From: Spirochaetales bacterium
Lineage (GTDB): Bacteria; Spirochaetota; Spirochaetia; SZUA-6; JAFGRV01
DNA: 64,000 nucleotides
Assembly (NCBI GenBank): GCA_016930085.1
Contig: JAFGHO010000107.1
Coordinates: forward strand, 1 to 64,000
Direction: 5' to 3'
How positions within the stretch are numbered: the first letter of the stretch is position 1; every line of letters begins with the position of its first letter. The position numbers were made by a program, and so were the translations under genes. Below the pieces are notes generated by a model that ran no database searches, was not told the DNA's origin, and worked only from the letters and a program-made list of their open reading frames with translations. Shown here one piece after another: positions 26,304 to 35,148 of the stretch.

Positions 26304-27494
26304 ATGATGAAAAGGGTCTTGATTGCAGGCTGTTTGCTTTTCGGTGTTATCGGGATATACGCCCAGGATACGAAAGATGCGATTGTCGGCAACTATATAC
26401 GTTATTTCAACCAGGGTGATATCGATACAAAGATCAGCATTATCGAGAATTCCTTCAGGTTGAAGGATGTCAATATGGGGCCCCTCTATCATGAGGCGGT
26501 CGAGTTTATCATCGGCAATATCGGATTATTGAACAGCGCGCCGGCGGTCGGCTCGATGATTATCGATTCCCTAAAAAAAATCGAGGAGATACCCTACCGG
26601 GAGGCGAGGTATTCGGTTCTGAAACTCGTACAGGTCGACGATACGGGGGTGACGAGAACCTATGCGCTGGATACCCTGGCCGTGATCGCGAAAGGCGACC
26701 GAAACGTTATCGTCCAGTTAAACGAGTTCCTCGATCACCAGAACAAGCTTTTCCTGTCACAGAAAAAGCCGGATCTGCATATAGTCGATACCTGTATCAG
26801 AACACTCGGCGAACTCGGAGACAAAAGCTCTTTTTCCCGTATCTTTACCTCCTATACACTCAAGTATTCGGTCCATATCACGGAAACGGCGCGGTTGGCC
26901 CTGTTCAAGATCGAAGGTAGTTTCAAGGACAACCTCCTCGCCGTCATCGAAACGGGCCCGATCCCGGACCGCCGGAAGGCGTTCGAGTTCGGTATCGACC
27001 TCGAGGAGCTTTCCGATTCGGAGAAGAGGGATATAATTATTCGTTCGTTTAAAATGGCCCTGACCACCGACAGCGTCGTGACGGAGGAGCAGAAAATCCT
27101 CCGGGAGATACGCTACCGTGCGGTAAGGGAAATCACCGCGTATAAAATGAGTGAGGCAACGGACCTGGTGATCCGTCATTTCGAACGAACCAGGCAGGAC
27201 CACCTTGTCGGAAGGGATACCAGGCCGCATCTCATCCAGGCGATAGACTGCCTCGGCAGTATGGGAAACCGCAAGGCGGCGAAAACGCTTGCCGATTATC
27301 TCGCCTATATGAACGCGATTACGGAAAAGAAACAGGTTTACGACGAGCAACTCGTCATTGCGGCCATCAACAACCTCGCGAAACTGAAGGATCCGATCGG
27401 TATCGATCCGGTCCAGTATGCCGTGTTCCTCGATTACAGCGAACGTGTCAAAAAAACGGCACAGGAAGCCGCGGACAAACTGATCGGGATGTAG
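26304..27494 (+). CDS. Exported HEAT-repeat-like protein
   Basis: A 396-residue protein with a signal peptide (residues 1-20, ending GIYAQ). The rest is an alpha-helical solenoid. Paired helices of about 35-40 residues recur, with phrases such as DTCIRTLGELGDKSSFSRIF, AIDCLGSMGNRKAAKTLADY and AAINNLAKLKDPIGID, typical of HEAT/PBS-lyase-like repeats used for protein binding. It probably acts as a periplasmic scaffold. The start at 26304 follows GAAGGAG by 6 bases; 26307 is an alternative. It converges with tsaD, leaving only 20 bases between the stops. Confidence 0.6.
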   Translation: MMKRVLIAGCLLFGVIGIYAQDTKDAIVGNYIRYFNQGDIDTKISIIENSFRLKDVNMGPLYHEAVEFIIGNIGLLNSAPAVGSMIIDSLKKIEEIPYREARYSVLKLVQVDDTGVTRTYALDTLAVIAKGDRNVIVQLNEFLDHQNKLFLSQKKPDLHIVDTCIRTLGELGDKSSFSRIFTSYTLKYSVHITETARLALFKIEGSFKDNLLAVIETGPIPDRRKAFEFGIDLEELSDSEKRDIIIRSFKMALTTDSVVTEEQKILREIRYRAVREITAYKMSEATDLVIRHFERTRQDHLVGRDTRPHLIQAIDCLGSMGNRKAAKTLADYLAYMNAITEKKQVYDEQLVIAAINNLAKLKDPIGIDPVQYAVFLDYSERVKKTAQEAADKLIGM

Positions 27495-27514
27495 TGTATG
27501 CCGCAGGAGGACTG

Positions 27515-28528
27515 TTACGGGTAGGTTTTTCTGAACAGGGGAACCCGCGCTTCGGCGTTCAGATCGAACGAGTCCCTCCTGCCTGCTTCAAGATAGCGGT
27601 AACCGAGGCCCGCCACCATGGCGGCATTGTCGGTACAGAGCCGGGGGGAGGGGAATACCGATTCGATTCCCTCTTCTGCACCAAGCCGTTTTCTGAGATA
27701 GCTGTTTGCCGAAACACCGCCGCCGGCGACGACCGTCGCGAGGCCGGTATCCGCGACAACCCGTTTGACGCGTGAGACGATTATATCGATTGCCGTTTTC
27801 TGGAAGGAGGCGGCGATATTTTCCGGAGTTTTTTCATATCCGGCGTTCAAGAATTGATCGAGCTGGTTGACGACCGCCGTTTTGAGGCCGGAATACGAAA
27901 CGTCATAGCTGTGATCGCCTTTGTGCAGGGACGGTTTCGGAAAGGAAAACGCGTCGGGATTTCCTTTTTGCGCGAGTTTGTCGATGACAACGCCGCCGGG
28001 ATATCCGAGATCGTAATATTTTGCGACCTTGTCAAATGCCTCGCCGCAGGCGTCGTCGATCGTGGTACCGAGTACCGAAAAGCTGTCATAGCCTTCGACG
28101 AGCGCGATGATCGTGTGGCCCCCGGAAACCAGAAGCCCGATATAGGGGTAGGGGATATCTTTTTCCAGGTGCGGAGCATAGAGGTGGGCGTAAATATGGT
28201 CCACCCCGACAAACGGGATGCCGCATGCGGCGGCCAGCCCCTTGGCATAGGAAAGACCGACCAGAAGCGAACCGATAAGGCCGGGACGGTAGGTGACCGC
28301 AATACCGTCAATATCGTGTACTGAGAGGTGCGCCCGTTCCAGCGCTTCGGTGACGACGGGGGTGATCCATTCCGTGTGTTTGCGTGAGGCGATTTCCGGT
28401 ACCACACCGTAATACGGCCTGTGGATATCGATCTGTGATGCGACACAGTCCGAAAGGATGGTTTTTCCGTCCCGAACGACCGCGGCCGCGCATTCGTCGC
28501 ACGATGTTTCGATGCCCAGTATTTTCAT
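27515..28528 (-). CDS. tsaD: tRNA N6-adenosine threonylcarbamoyltransferase
   Basis: A 337-residue ASKHA-fold enzyme that places threonylcarbamoyl on A37 of ANN-decoding tRNAs, acting with TsaB and TsaE. The N-terminal GIETSCDECAAAVV block and the metal ligands HIYAH (about residues 111-115) are present, as are GGVSANSYLR and DNAAMVAGLG near the end. The segment usually reading GPGLxGSLLVG reads RPGLIGSLLVG, so a conserved Gly is replaced by Arg; the fold is otherwise normal. The start abuts the stop of the deacetylase-like gene with no gap, so both are one transcription unit. Confidence 0.93.
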   Translation of the reverse strand: MKILGIETSCDECAAAVVRDGKTILSDCVASQIDIHRPYYGVVPEIASRKHTEWITPVVTEALERAHLSVHDIDGIAVTYRPGLIGSLLVGLSYAKGLAAACGIPFVGVDHIYAHLYAPHLEKDIPYPYIGLLVSGGHTIIALVEGYDSFSVLGTTIDDACGEAFDKVAKYYDLGYPGGVVIDKLAQKGNPDAFSFPKPSLHKGDHSYDVSYSGLKTAVVNQLDQFLNAGYEKTPENIAASFQKTAIDIIVSRVKRVVADTGLATVVAGGGVSANSYLRKRLGAEEGIESVFPSPRLCTDNAAMVAGLGYRYLEAGRRDSFDLNAEARVPLFRKTYP

Positions 28529-29461
28529 TCAATGTATTCCATTATTCCGGCCGTAATGAACGGTCTGTTTTAATTCGGAAAGTGTTACCAGACGCACGTT
28601 CTTTTCCCTGAAAACCGGCATATACTCTCCGAGAATATCGATAATAACGGTATTACGGATATGACCGATCAGTACCGCGTACCCGGTCCTGACGGCCAGC
28701 TCCAGTCCTTTTTTCATCTGGGTTCTGATTATATCATCATCCGTCTCGTAGTCAAGGAAGATATGCCGTTCGAAGAAGGGGACATCATATAATGACGCGC
28801 TTTGTTCGGCGACTGAATATGGCGTTGTTTTCGAATCGAGAAAATACATTCCCTTTTTTTTGAAAAAGGCGAGAACGACATCCATGAGATGTTCGTCCGC
28901 CGTTGCCTTTGAGCCCATATGGTTGTTCGCTCCCGCGGCGCCGGGAACGGATGAGAGGTTTTTCTCGAGTATCGATTCGATTTCATTGGCGGTAGAGGTG
29001 GTGTAAATCGCCCCGGGGCCGGGGTCTTCATGGCCGAGGGGTTCCATCGGCTGGTGCAGCAGCACCTCTTTCCCGGCATCAAGGATGCGCCGCGCGGATT
29101 CCCTGCTTTCGGGAAGCTGCGGAAGAACCGCGATGGAAAGCGGGGCGGGAAAATCAAGAAAGTTCGTGAGTTCGGAAAGACTGTAGCCGGCATCGTCGAT
29201 GACGATCGAGAGAAAAACCTCGGGTTCTTCTCTTCTTGCCGGTCCCCCCGTCCTTTCAGGTACGGGGGCTTCGCCGTTTCCTTCCGTTTCTGCAATATCG
29301 TTTCCAGGTTTTTCCGGAATAAAGCAGAGGATGATCGTAAGAAGAAAAAAAATAATGAAAAGCATGACGACTGCCCTGATCGAACGTTCTTTCATCATCG
29401 ATTTTTTTGTCTGCCTTCTTTTTTTAACCGTATTGTTTACGCCGCTGTTATTTTTTTTCAT
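28529..29461 (-). CDS. Divergent polysaccharide deacetylase-family protein
   Basis: A 310-residue protein anchored by one N-terminal transmembrane helix (about 27-49) after a short basic cytosolic tail. The periplasmic part from about residue 83 matches the divergent polysaccharide deacetylase family. It has VFLSIVIDDAGYSLSELTNFLDF, LSIAVLPQLPESRESA, EVLLHQPMEPLG and a NNHMGSKATADE segment, with Asp and His residues placed like the metal site of NodB-type deacetylases. It may act on cell-wall or surface glycans. It is translationally adjacent to tsaD downstream. The function of this branch is not well characterised, so the activity is inferred from family. Confidence 0.75.
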   Translation of the reverse strand: MKKNNSGVNNTVKKRRQTKKSMMKERSIRAVVMLFIIFFLLTIILCFIPEKPGNDIAETEGNGEAPVPERTGGPARREEPEVFLSIVIDDAGYSLSELTNFLDFPAPLSIAVLPQLPESRESARRILDAGKEVLLHQPMEPLGHEDPGPGAIYTTSTANEIESILEKNLSSVPGAAGANNHMGSKATADEHLMDVVLAFFKKKGMYFLDSKTTPYSVAEQSASLYDVPFFERHIFLDYETDDDIIRTQMKKGLELAVRTGYAVLIGHIRNTVIIDILGEYMPVFREKNVRLVTLSELKQTVHYGRNNGIH

Positions 29462-29770
29462 ATCGTCTCATCCCACCCTCAATCATTGTGCAAAAAGCAG
29501 GGGACAACAACCCCCGGTGTCCTGATGCTCTGGCAATTCCGGACGGCTTGACATCCGGATTATCGGGGATATCCCATATTTTATGTTTTCGGCAGGGACA
29601 AGCGATGTTATAACATCCGGCGATATATTTATGGAGATGGAAAGGAATACGTATACGGGTTGACGATACAATAACATGTATGACATTGGCGGTATAAAGC
29701 CGGGATTGTGTATGTAATGGGGAGGACCTGCAAGGAAGTGATCCGTTTGCAGGCCCGCCCCGTCATTGTA
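29462..29770. other. Intergenic region between the sigma factor and deacetylase genes
   Basis: No gene is seen. A 7-base-pair hairpin (CCTGCAA at 29727-29733 with TTGCAGG at 29747-29753) lies just downstream of the sigma factor stop on the minus strand. It lacks a T run, so it is at best a weak terminator or an mRNA 3' end structure. Confidence 0.4.
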
Positions 29771-30613
29771 TCAGTTGATGCAATACTCCCGCAGTTCTTC
29801 CGCATTCTCCTTGAGTTTCGAAAGCGCCCTCATTTCAATCTGGCGTACAGTTTCGGGAGAGATACCCATCCGTGCGCCGATCGTTTTCAGCGTACATTTT
29901 TTTCCGCCGTAAAAGGAATAACGGTAGAGGATGATCTCTTTTTCCTTTTTACGCAGCCTGTCGAGATGTTTCAGTGTTTCCTCATGAAGGTTTTTCTGCA
30001 TTAATTCCCTGTCCGGATCATACGAATAATCTTCCAGCACCTCCTGGAGTGTTCCCGACATATCGTTCGTCTCGCTGTCAAGGGAGACAATATGATTGGA
30101 GATTGTCAGGATATTGATGATCTCTTTTTCATCGATACCGAGTTCTACCGCCACTTCATGCATATCCGGGGTTCTCATGAGTTTCTGGGACAGAGCATTG
30201 ATTGTCTTGTTGATTTTCCGCAGCTTTTCTTCCTTTCTGTGAGGAAGACGAATCGCGCGGCGCTTGTTTGAAAGCGAACGAACGATCGATTGCTTGATCC
30301 ACCATGATGCGTAGGTGCTGAACCGCACATTCTTCCTGAAATCGAACCGGTCCGCCGCTTTCATGAGTCCGAGGTTTCCCTCCTGGATAAGATCGAGAAA
30401 GGAAACATCGTTCGTTTTAAAGCTTCTGGCAATTTTTACCACCAGCTTTAAATTGGCTTCGATGAGTTTCTGACGGGCTTCAAGATTTCCTGCCTGGATT
30501 TTTTTTGATAATTCAAGCTCCTCTTCGAACGTCAGGAGCGGTGTATCTTTTATCTGATCAAAGTAGGATTGCAGCGGATCTGTCTGGGATCTCGTCGTCT
30601 TGTTTCTTACCAT
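29771..30613 (-). CDS. RpoS-like alternative sigma-70-family factor
   Basis: A 280-residue group-2-type sigma factor. Region 1.2 begins DPLQSYFDQIKDTPLLT. Region 2 contains DLIQEGNLGLMKAADRFDF and FSTYASWWIKQSI. Region 3 contains RAIRLPHRKEEKL, and region 4.2 ends with TLKTIGARMGISPETVRQIEMRALSKLK. There is no long region 1.1, so it is not the housekeeping factor. Its size and build resemble Borrelia RpoS. A near-perfect sigma-54 promoter lies 28-43 bases upstream of the start, suggesting it is made only when a sigma-54 activator is on. The short leader has a GAGGGGG ribosome site. The name RpoS is inferred from size and control, not proven. Confidence 0.85.
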   Translation of the reverse strand: MVRNKTTRSQTDPLQSYFDQIKDTPLLTFEEELELSKKIQAGNLEARQKLIEANLKLVVKIARSFKTNDVSFLDLIQEGNLGLMKAADRFDFRKNVRFSTYASWWIKQSIVRSLSNKRRAIRLPHRKEEKLRKINKTINALSQKLMRTPDMHEVAVELGIDEKEIINILTISNHIVSLDSETNDMSGTLQEVLEDYSYDPDRELMQKNLHEETLKHLDRLRKKEKEIILYRYSFYGGKKCTLKTIGARMGISPETVRQIEMRALSKLKENAEELREYCIN

Positions 30614-30640
30614 AAATATCCCCCTCTATGCGAATAATAA

Positions 30641-30656
30641 TGCAATTATTGTGCCA
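30641..30656 (-). promoter_or_regulatory. Sigma-54 (-24/-12) promoter of the sigma factor gene
   Basis: On the minus strand, TGGCAC (30656-30651), five bases and TTGCA (30645-30641). This is the exact consensus with GG and GC 10 bases apart. The predicted transcription start, near 30630, leaves a leader of about 17 bases to the ATG at 30613. Confidence 0.8.
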
Positions 30657-30790
30657 CATGAGGAATGGTGGATTAAATTTTTAATTATTTATAATATAGA
30701 TAATTAAAAAAGGCTTTCAATCGGGGCGGATATCCGGCTCAGAAAGTGTATGATATTTCATACACTGTTTATTATTGTGAATATACTGAT

Positions 30791-31603
30791 TTATCCAAGC
30801 GCCACATCGAGGGCCATCATGATCGCGAAACCTGCCATCGCACCGAGGGTCGCGATATGGGTATTCCCCGATCCCTGCGATTCGGGAATAACCTCTTCGA
30901 CCACGACAAATATCATGGCGCCGGCGGCGAAAGCCAACGCGTAAGGAAGAATCGGTTTCATCAGGATAACGAGGGCCGCGCCGCATACACCGGCGACCGG
31001 CTCCACGATTCCGGACAGCTGACCGTACCAGAAACTCTTGAGGCGCGAAAGCCCTTCCCGGTGAAGGGGGACGGAGACCGCTGTACCTTCGGGAAAATTC
31101 TGTATACCGATACCCAGCGCGAGAGCGATAGCCCCCCCGAGTGTCGCGGAGTCGACTCCCGTGGCGATCGCCCCGAAGGCGACACCCACGGCAAGTCCTT
31201 CGGGAATATTGTGAAGGGTGATGGCGAGGACTAAAAGGATGCTCCGCCGCCACGATGTTTTTACCCCCTCTGCATGTTCGATCGGTTCACCGAGATGAAG
31301 GTGGGGGAGAAATCTGTCGATGAGACGAAGAAACGCGCCGCCTGAGAGAAACCCTATCACCGCGGGAAGCCATGCGGGAACGCCCGAGCCTTCCGCCATT
31401 TCTATCGCCGGCGCAAGAAGCGACCAGAAGCTTGCCGCGATCATCACGCCCCCGGCAAAGCCGAGCATTCCGTCGAGGACTTTACGGTTCATTTTCTTAA
31501 AAATAAAGACGAGCCCGGCCCCGAGTGCGGTCACAAACCAGGTAAAACCGGTTGCGATAAGGGCCTGAAGCACATGATTGAGATTTTTAAACCATTCATA
31601 CAT
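30791..31603 (-). CDS. ZIP-family metal transporter
   Basis: A 270-residue inner-membrane protein with eight hydrophobic helices. The metal-binding helix IV carries [14 protein letters not shown] and helix V carries [13 protein letters not shown], the two diagnostic ZIP motifs. They bind divalent zinc or iron during uptake. The short loop [13 protein letters not shown] (about 105-117) between helices III and IV is the usual His-rich metal-sensing loop. The protein belongs to the GufA-like branch. It is on the same strand as the sigma factor gene but 177 bases upstream of it, with the sigma-54 promoter lying between, so the two are probably separate units. Confidence 0.92.
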   Translation of the reverse strand: MYEWFKNLNHVLQALIATGFTWFVTALGAGLVFIFKKMNRKVLDGMLGFAGGVMIAASFWSLLAPAIEMAEGSGVPAWLPAVIGFLSGGAFLRLIDRFLPHLHLGEPIEHAEGVKTSWRRSILLVLAITLHNIPEGLAVGVAFGAIATGVDSATLGGAIALALGIGIQNFPEGTAVSVPLHREGLSRLKSFWYGQLSGIVEPVAGVCGAALVILMKPILPYALAFAAGAMIFVVVEEVIPESQGSGNTHIATLGAMAGFAIMMALDVALG

Positions 31604-31729
31604 AGCGGTTCACCTCTCTTTTTTAAGAATCATTACAATCCTCTCTCAACGATTATGGATAATACCAGAAAACACACGGGTTGTGAAGACGCTTGTAACG
31701 ATGATAGGCCTGAGTGATCGGAAATAACG

Positions 31730-32290
31730 TCACCCGGAGATGCCCAGTTCGGAAAAGACATTTTTCCAGAAGACCGTTTCCTCGAGGGTTCCCTTCAGAT
31801 AGCGGGAAACGAGTAAACGGACCGCTTCCGGAAAACTCTGCCAGTATCGTTCGGGCCAGTCACCCATTGCGGCCCTGAGCCGTTCGTCTTCTTCTTTCGG
31901 CATTTTGTTGATACTGAATGCGATAAACTGGCGGATCATCTCGAGTATCATTTCAGGGGGAAACCGGCCCGTCGGTTGATTTTTCCTTTCGGGTTCACCG
32001 ACCCATTCCTTGAGAAGAACATCGAGTTGTTCATCGGTGATTTCCGGGGCGTTTTCCTTTATCATGCGGATGACCATGTCCCTCACCGTATGCCTGATCT
32101 GCTCGAGGGGCACCTTCATCTGTTTCCCGATCTCTCTGCTCATCCCCGCCGCCATGTCACTCAGGCTTTTCCCGGACGGACCGGCAGCGTTCCGTTCCCT
32201 TCGTTTTATCGCTTCCTTGATTGCGAATAGTTCTTTCTCCGTTGCCCGGTTGAGGATAAAATCAAGAATGACGGTCAGGTTGTTTTTCAT
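31730..32290 (-). CDS. Conserved-looking helical protein of unknown function
   Basis: A 186-residue soluble, mostly helical and charged protein with no signal peptide and no domain I can name. The N terminus (LTVILDFILNRATEKELFAIKEAIKRRE) and a SLSDMAAGMSREIGKQMKVPLEQIRHTVRDMVIRMIKENAPEITDEQLDVLLKEW region suggest helix bundles with possible coiled-coil contacts. It ends with aromatic-rich helices (DWPERYWQSFPEAVRLLVSRYL). A TTGTAT-18-TATACT promoter lies so close that the leader would be about 7 bases, with no Shine-Dalgarno site. It is divergent from the flagellar operon, so a motility link is possible but unproven. Confidence 0.55.
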   Translation of the reverse strand: MKNNLTVILDFILNRATEKELFAIKEAIKRRERNAAGPSGKSLSDMAAGMSREIGKQMKVPLEQIRHTVRDMVIRMIKENAPEITDEQLDVLLKEWVGEPERKNQPTGRFPPEMILEMIRQFIAFSINKMPKEEDERLRAAMGDWPERYWQSFPEAVRLLVSRYLKGTLEETVFWKNVFSELGISG

Positions 32291-32303
32291 CGTCGTTACT
32301 ATC

Positions 32304-32333
32304 AGTATATCCCAATATCAAAGTAAAATACAA
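32304..32333 (-). promoter_or_regulatory. Sigma-70 promoter with near-leaderless spacing
   Basis: On the minus strand, TTGTAT (32333-32328), an 18-base spacer and TATACT (32309-32304). The predicted start of transcription is about 7 bases before the ATG at 32290. Confidence 0.5.
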
Positions 32334-32439
32334 CCCGGCATACATCACGGCGCATGCGTTTATCGATTTTTAATATTCGTAAACGCGACTGTTTGTAAGA
32401 ATTCGCACATATATGTCTTTTCCGGCATGAAACCCTCAT

Positions 32440-32465
32440 TAAGGAAAAAAATAATCGACCGATAA
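32440..32465 (+). promoter_or_regulatory. Possible sigma-28 (FliA-type) promoter of the flagellar operon
   Basis: TAAGGAAA (32440-32447), a 10-base spacer and ACCGATAA (32458-32465) resemble the TAAAGTTT-N11-GCCGATAA consensus. The -10 half is good, the -35 half is partial, and the spacer is one base short. Confidence 0.35.
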
Positions 32466-32504
32466 TTGTAATGATCATGAAACTTTTAAAACCGGAGGTG
32501 TCCC

Positions 32505-33359
32505 TTGATACGAGGAATGTATACCGGTGCGAGCGGTATGGTCGCACAGATGCACCGTCTCGATGCGCTGTCAAACAACCTCGCGAATGTTGATTTGAAC
32601 GGCTACAAGCGGGATACGACCATCCACAAAGCCTTTCCCGAACTGCTTCTCCGAAGAATGGACGATGACGGGGTATATAATTTTCCTTTCGGATCGGTCG
32701 ATACCATGCCGATTGTGGGGAAACTGGGAACCGGCGTCGAGGTCAACGAGGTGTTCACCATTTTTACCCAGGGTTCCCTCAAACAGACGGAAAACCCCTT
32801 CGACCTCGCGATCGAAGGGAAGGGGGAAGAGTTTTTCTGTATTCTCACACCAGAGGGCGAACGATACACCCGTAACGGCGCGTTTCTCCTGAACAATGAA
32901 AGCTACCTTGTCACCAAGAACGGGGAATATGTCCTTGGTGAAAACGGACCGATCAAGTTGAAGAAAAATAATTTCATGATCGATCAGGACGGGGTCATCT
33001 ACCAGAACGCGGCATACAGCGGGGACGACAACCGGCTGGTAAGTATGGAAGAGAACGAGTGGGAAAATACCGAGCGGGTGGACAGGCTCAAACTCGTGGA
33101 TTTCAAACGGTCCCGTTATCTGAGAAAAAAGGGGGATTCCTTCTGGAATTCGACGGAGGAATCGGGGCCGGCCGTAATTATCGGCGAAAGCGGGCGGCCG
33201 AAGATACGCCAGGGATTCGTTGAAGGTTCGAACGTGAATCCGGTCGTCGAGATGGTCGAGATTATCGAAGTGCACAGAAGCTATGAAGCGAACCAGCGCC
33301 TGATACAAAGTGAAGATCAGATGTCGGGCAAGCTCATTAACGAAGCGGTAAAGCTATAG
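32505..33359 (+). CDS. flgF: Flagellar basal-body rod protein FlgF (FlhO-type)
   Basis: A 284-residue proximal rod protein. The N terminus MIRGMYTGASGM and the SNNLANVDLNGYKRD motif are diagnostic of the rod/hook family, and the C-terminal helix ENDLL-type region reads NPVVEMVEIIEVHRSYEANQRLIQSEDQM. The start is TTG at 32505 with an ideal GGAGG site 6 bases upstream. It opens the operon flgF-flgG-flgA-flgI-rod-binding protein. In spirochaetes these proteins form the rod of the periplasmic flagella. The DUF1078/FlgF label is preferred over FlgG because the true FlgG follows directly. Confidence 0.9.
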   Translation: MIRGMYTGASGMVAQMHRLDALSNNLANVDLNGYKRDTTIHKAFPELLLRRMDDDGVYNFPFGSVDTMPIVGKLGTGVEVNEVFTIFTQGSLKQTENPFDLAIEGKGEEFFCILTPEGERYTRNGAFLLNNESYLVTKNGEYVLGENGPIKLKKNNFMIDQDGVIYQNAAYSGDDNRLVSMEENEWENTERVDRLKLVDFKRSRYLRKKGDSFWNSTEESGPAVIIGESGRPKIRQGFVEGSNVNPVVEMVEIIEVHRSYEANQRLIQSEDQMSGKLINEAVKL

Positions 33360-33376
33360 GAGGATAACGATATATG

Positions 33377-34168
33377 ATGAGATCATTATGGACTGCGGCA
33401 TCGGGAATGATCGGCCAGCAGTTTAATATCGATACGATTTCAAACAACCTCTCCAATGTCAATACGACGGGATTCAAAAAGAACAGGCCGGATTTCGAGG
33501 ACCTGCTCTACCAGACACTCAGGGTCGCGGGAACGCCCGCCACCGAGGTGACCAACATCCCCACACCTATCCAGGTCGGCCATGGTGTGCGCCCGGCTGC
33601 GACGCAGAAAATATTCTCCCAGGGGAATCTCCAGTTCACGGACAATATCTCCGATATGGCGATCGAAGGGGAAGGGTTTTTCCGGGTGCTGCTTTATGAC
33701 GGGACATACGGCTACACGAGGGATGGTTCGTTCAAGATCGATTCAAACGGCCAGATCGTCAATTCAAACGGATACCGGCTCATGCCGGAAGTCATTCTGC
33801 CTGAAGGCTTTGTCCGTGAAAGCCTGACCGTGTCACAGGACGGCCGTATTACCGTCAAGGTAGCGGGATCGGACGATATTCTCGAAGTGGGCCAGCTCGA
33901 ATTATACCGGTTCGTCAATCCGACCGGGCTTCATGCGATCGGAGAAAATCTCTTCAAGGTCAGTAACGCCTCCGGCGAAGCGATCACCGGAAGACCCGGA
34001 TTCGACGGGATGGGGAAAATCATCCATAAATATCTTGAAATGTCGAATGTCTCGATTGTCACGGAAATGGTGAACATGATCGTCGCCCAGCGGGCGTATG
34101 AACTCAATTCAAAGGCAATCCAGACATCGGATTCGATGCTGGCAACCGCGAACAACCTGAAACGATAA
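33377..34168 (+). CDS. flgG: Flagellar distal rod protein FlgG
   Basis: A 263-residue rod protein. It begins MRSLWTAASGMIGQQFNIDT and carries SNNLSNVNTTGFKKNRPDF, the FlgG-type ANVNTTGFK block. The middle part has QGNLQFTDNISDMAIEGEGFF and the end has LEMSNVSIVTEMVNMIVAQRAYELNSKAIQTSD, all typical of FlgG. The length (about 260) is the usual one. A second ATG at 33374 gives one extra Met; 33377 matches the family start. It lies 14-17 bases after flgF in the same operon and builds the distal rod through the peptidoglycan layer. Confidence 0.95.
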   Translation: MRSLWTAASGMIGQQFNIDTISNNLSNVNTTGFKKNRPDFEDLLYQTLRVAGTPATEVTNIPTPIQVGHGVRPAATQKIFSQGNLQFTDNISDMAIEGEGFFRVLLYDGTYGYTRDGSFKIDSNGQIVNSNGYRLMPEVILPEGFVRESLTVSQDGRITVKVAGSDDILEVGQLELYRFVNPTGLHAIGENLFKVSNASGEAITGRPGFDGMGKIIHKYLEMSNVSIVTEMVNMIVAQRAYELNSKAIQTSDSMLATANNLKR

Positions 34169-34179
34169 CAGGGTGAGGT

Positions 34180-35148
34180 ATGGGTAAGGCCGATATGACA
34201 GGAAAAATCGCGTTGACTCATCTCGTTATGTTCCTTTGTTTTTGTTCTGTCCTCTACGGTGAACGCGGTAACGCGTCTTCGATTCATATGAAGGACGTAG
34301 TGATTTTAAAAGATGATGAAATACGTGTATCATATCTTGTCGCGCCGGCAGATAAACGACTCGATACGGCCGTTCTCTCCCTTGATCCGGATTCGCTTCA
34401 TATCATCCCCTCCCGGGTGATACGTGATGCATTGCGGCCGCCGGGTGAACCGGTGGGCGTTATCGTCGGGAGACATACCGCGGTTGTCCCCCGAAGGCAG
34501 GCCTCGATGCTCGGCCCCGGTTTTGCGGAAGGATTCTGCCGGTTTCTGCTTTCCGAGGTGTACGACCGCGACGTGCGGGCGGAAGTCGAAATTAACGGCA
34601 GCCCGGTACTCCCCGACGGAAAGGCGGGGGAGCGGTATTCGTTCCGTTTTCTCAAGGCAAACCGTGTGAACGGCAATCCGTGGGGGGAGGCGATCGTCGA
34701 GTATGCATATGCAGACGCTTCGGGTGAGGCGGCACGTTTCAATCTTTTTATCCGTTTTCGTCTGTTTATACCCGCATTCAAGGCGCATCGTGATATCGAA
34801 GCAGGCGGGCAAATCACCGTGGAATCCCTCACTGCCTCCGAGGCCGAAATATCACCGTTTACCGAAGCGCTTCTCCCCGTTTCACGGAATCCCGGTCAGT
34901 ATATCGCACGTACGGTGATAAATAAAAACGAGTTCATCCGGATGCGGAATCTTTCAAAACGGATCGACGTTCGTGCGGGGGACGAGGTCGTGATCATCAT
35001 CAAAAAGGGAACGATACGGTTGACCATGAGCGGTACGGCCTGCAATTCGGGGAGTATCGGTGATGAGATACGTGTGCGGCCGCACGATTCCGGAATATGG
35101 CTCGATGCCGCGGTGACAGGGGAGAAGGAGGTGCGGATTGGCATATAA
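34180..35148 (+). CDS. flgA: Flagellar basal body P-ring chaperone FlgA
   Basis: A 322-residue exported protein with a signal peptide (hydrophobic core LVMFLCFCSVLYG, about 17-29). The C-terminal SAF domain (about 205-320) matches FlgA: FKAHRDIEAGGQITVESLTA, then INKNEFIRMRNL and VRAGDEVVIIIKKGTIRLTMSGTACNSGSIGDEIRVR. The N-terminal half is divergent, as is usual for FlgA. It helps the P-ring protein FlgI assemble in the periplasm. Its end overlaps the flgI start by 11 bases. Two in-frame ATGs (34180 and 34195) are possible starts; the second has a better-spaced AAGG site. Confidence 0.88.
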   Translation: MGKADMTGKIALTHLVMFLCFCSVLYGERGNASSIHMKDVVILKDDEIRVSYLVAPADKRLDTAVLSLDPDSLHIIPSRVIRDALRPPGEPVGVIVGRHTAVVPRRQASMLGPGFAEGFCRFLLSEVYDRDVRAEVEINGSPVLPDGKAGERYSFRFLKANRVNGNPWGEAIVEYAYADASGEAARFNLFIRFRLFIPAFKAHRDIEAGGQITVESLTASEAEISPFTEALLPVSRNPGQYIARTVINKNEFIRMRNLSKRIDVRAGDEVVIIIKKGTIRLTMSGTACNSGSIGDEIRVRPHDSGIWLDAAVTGEKEVRIGI

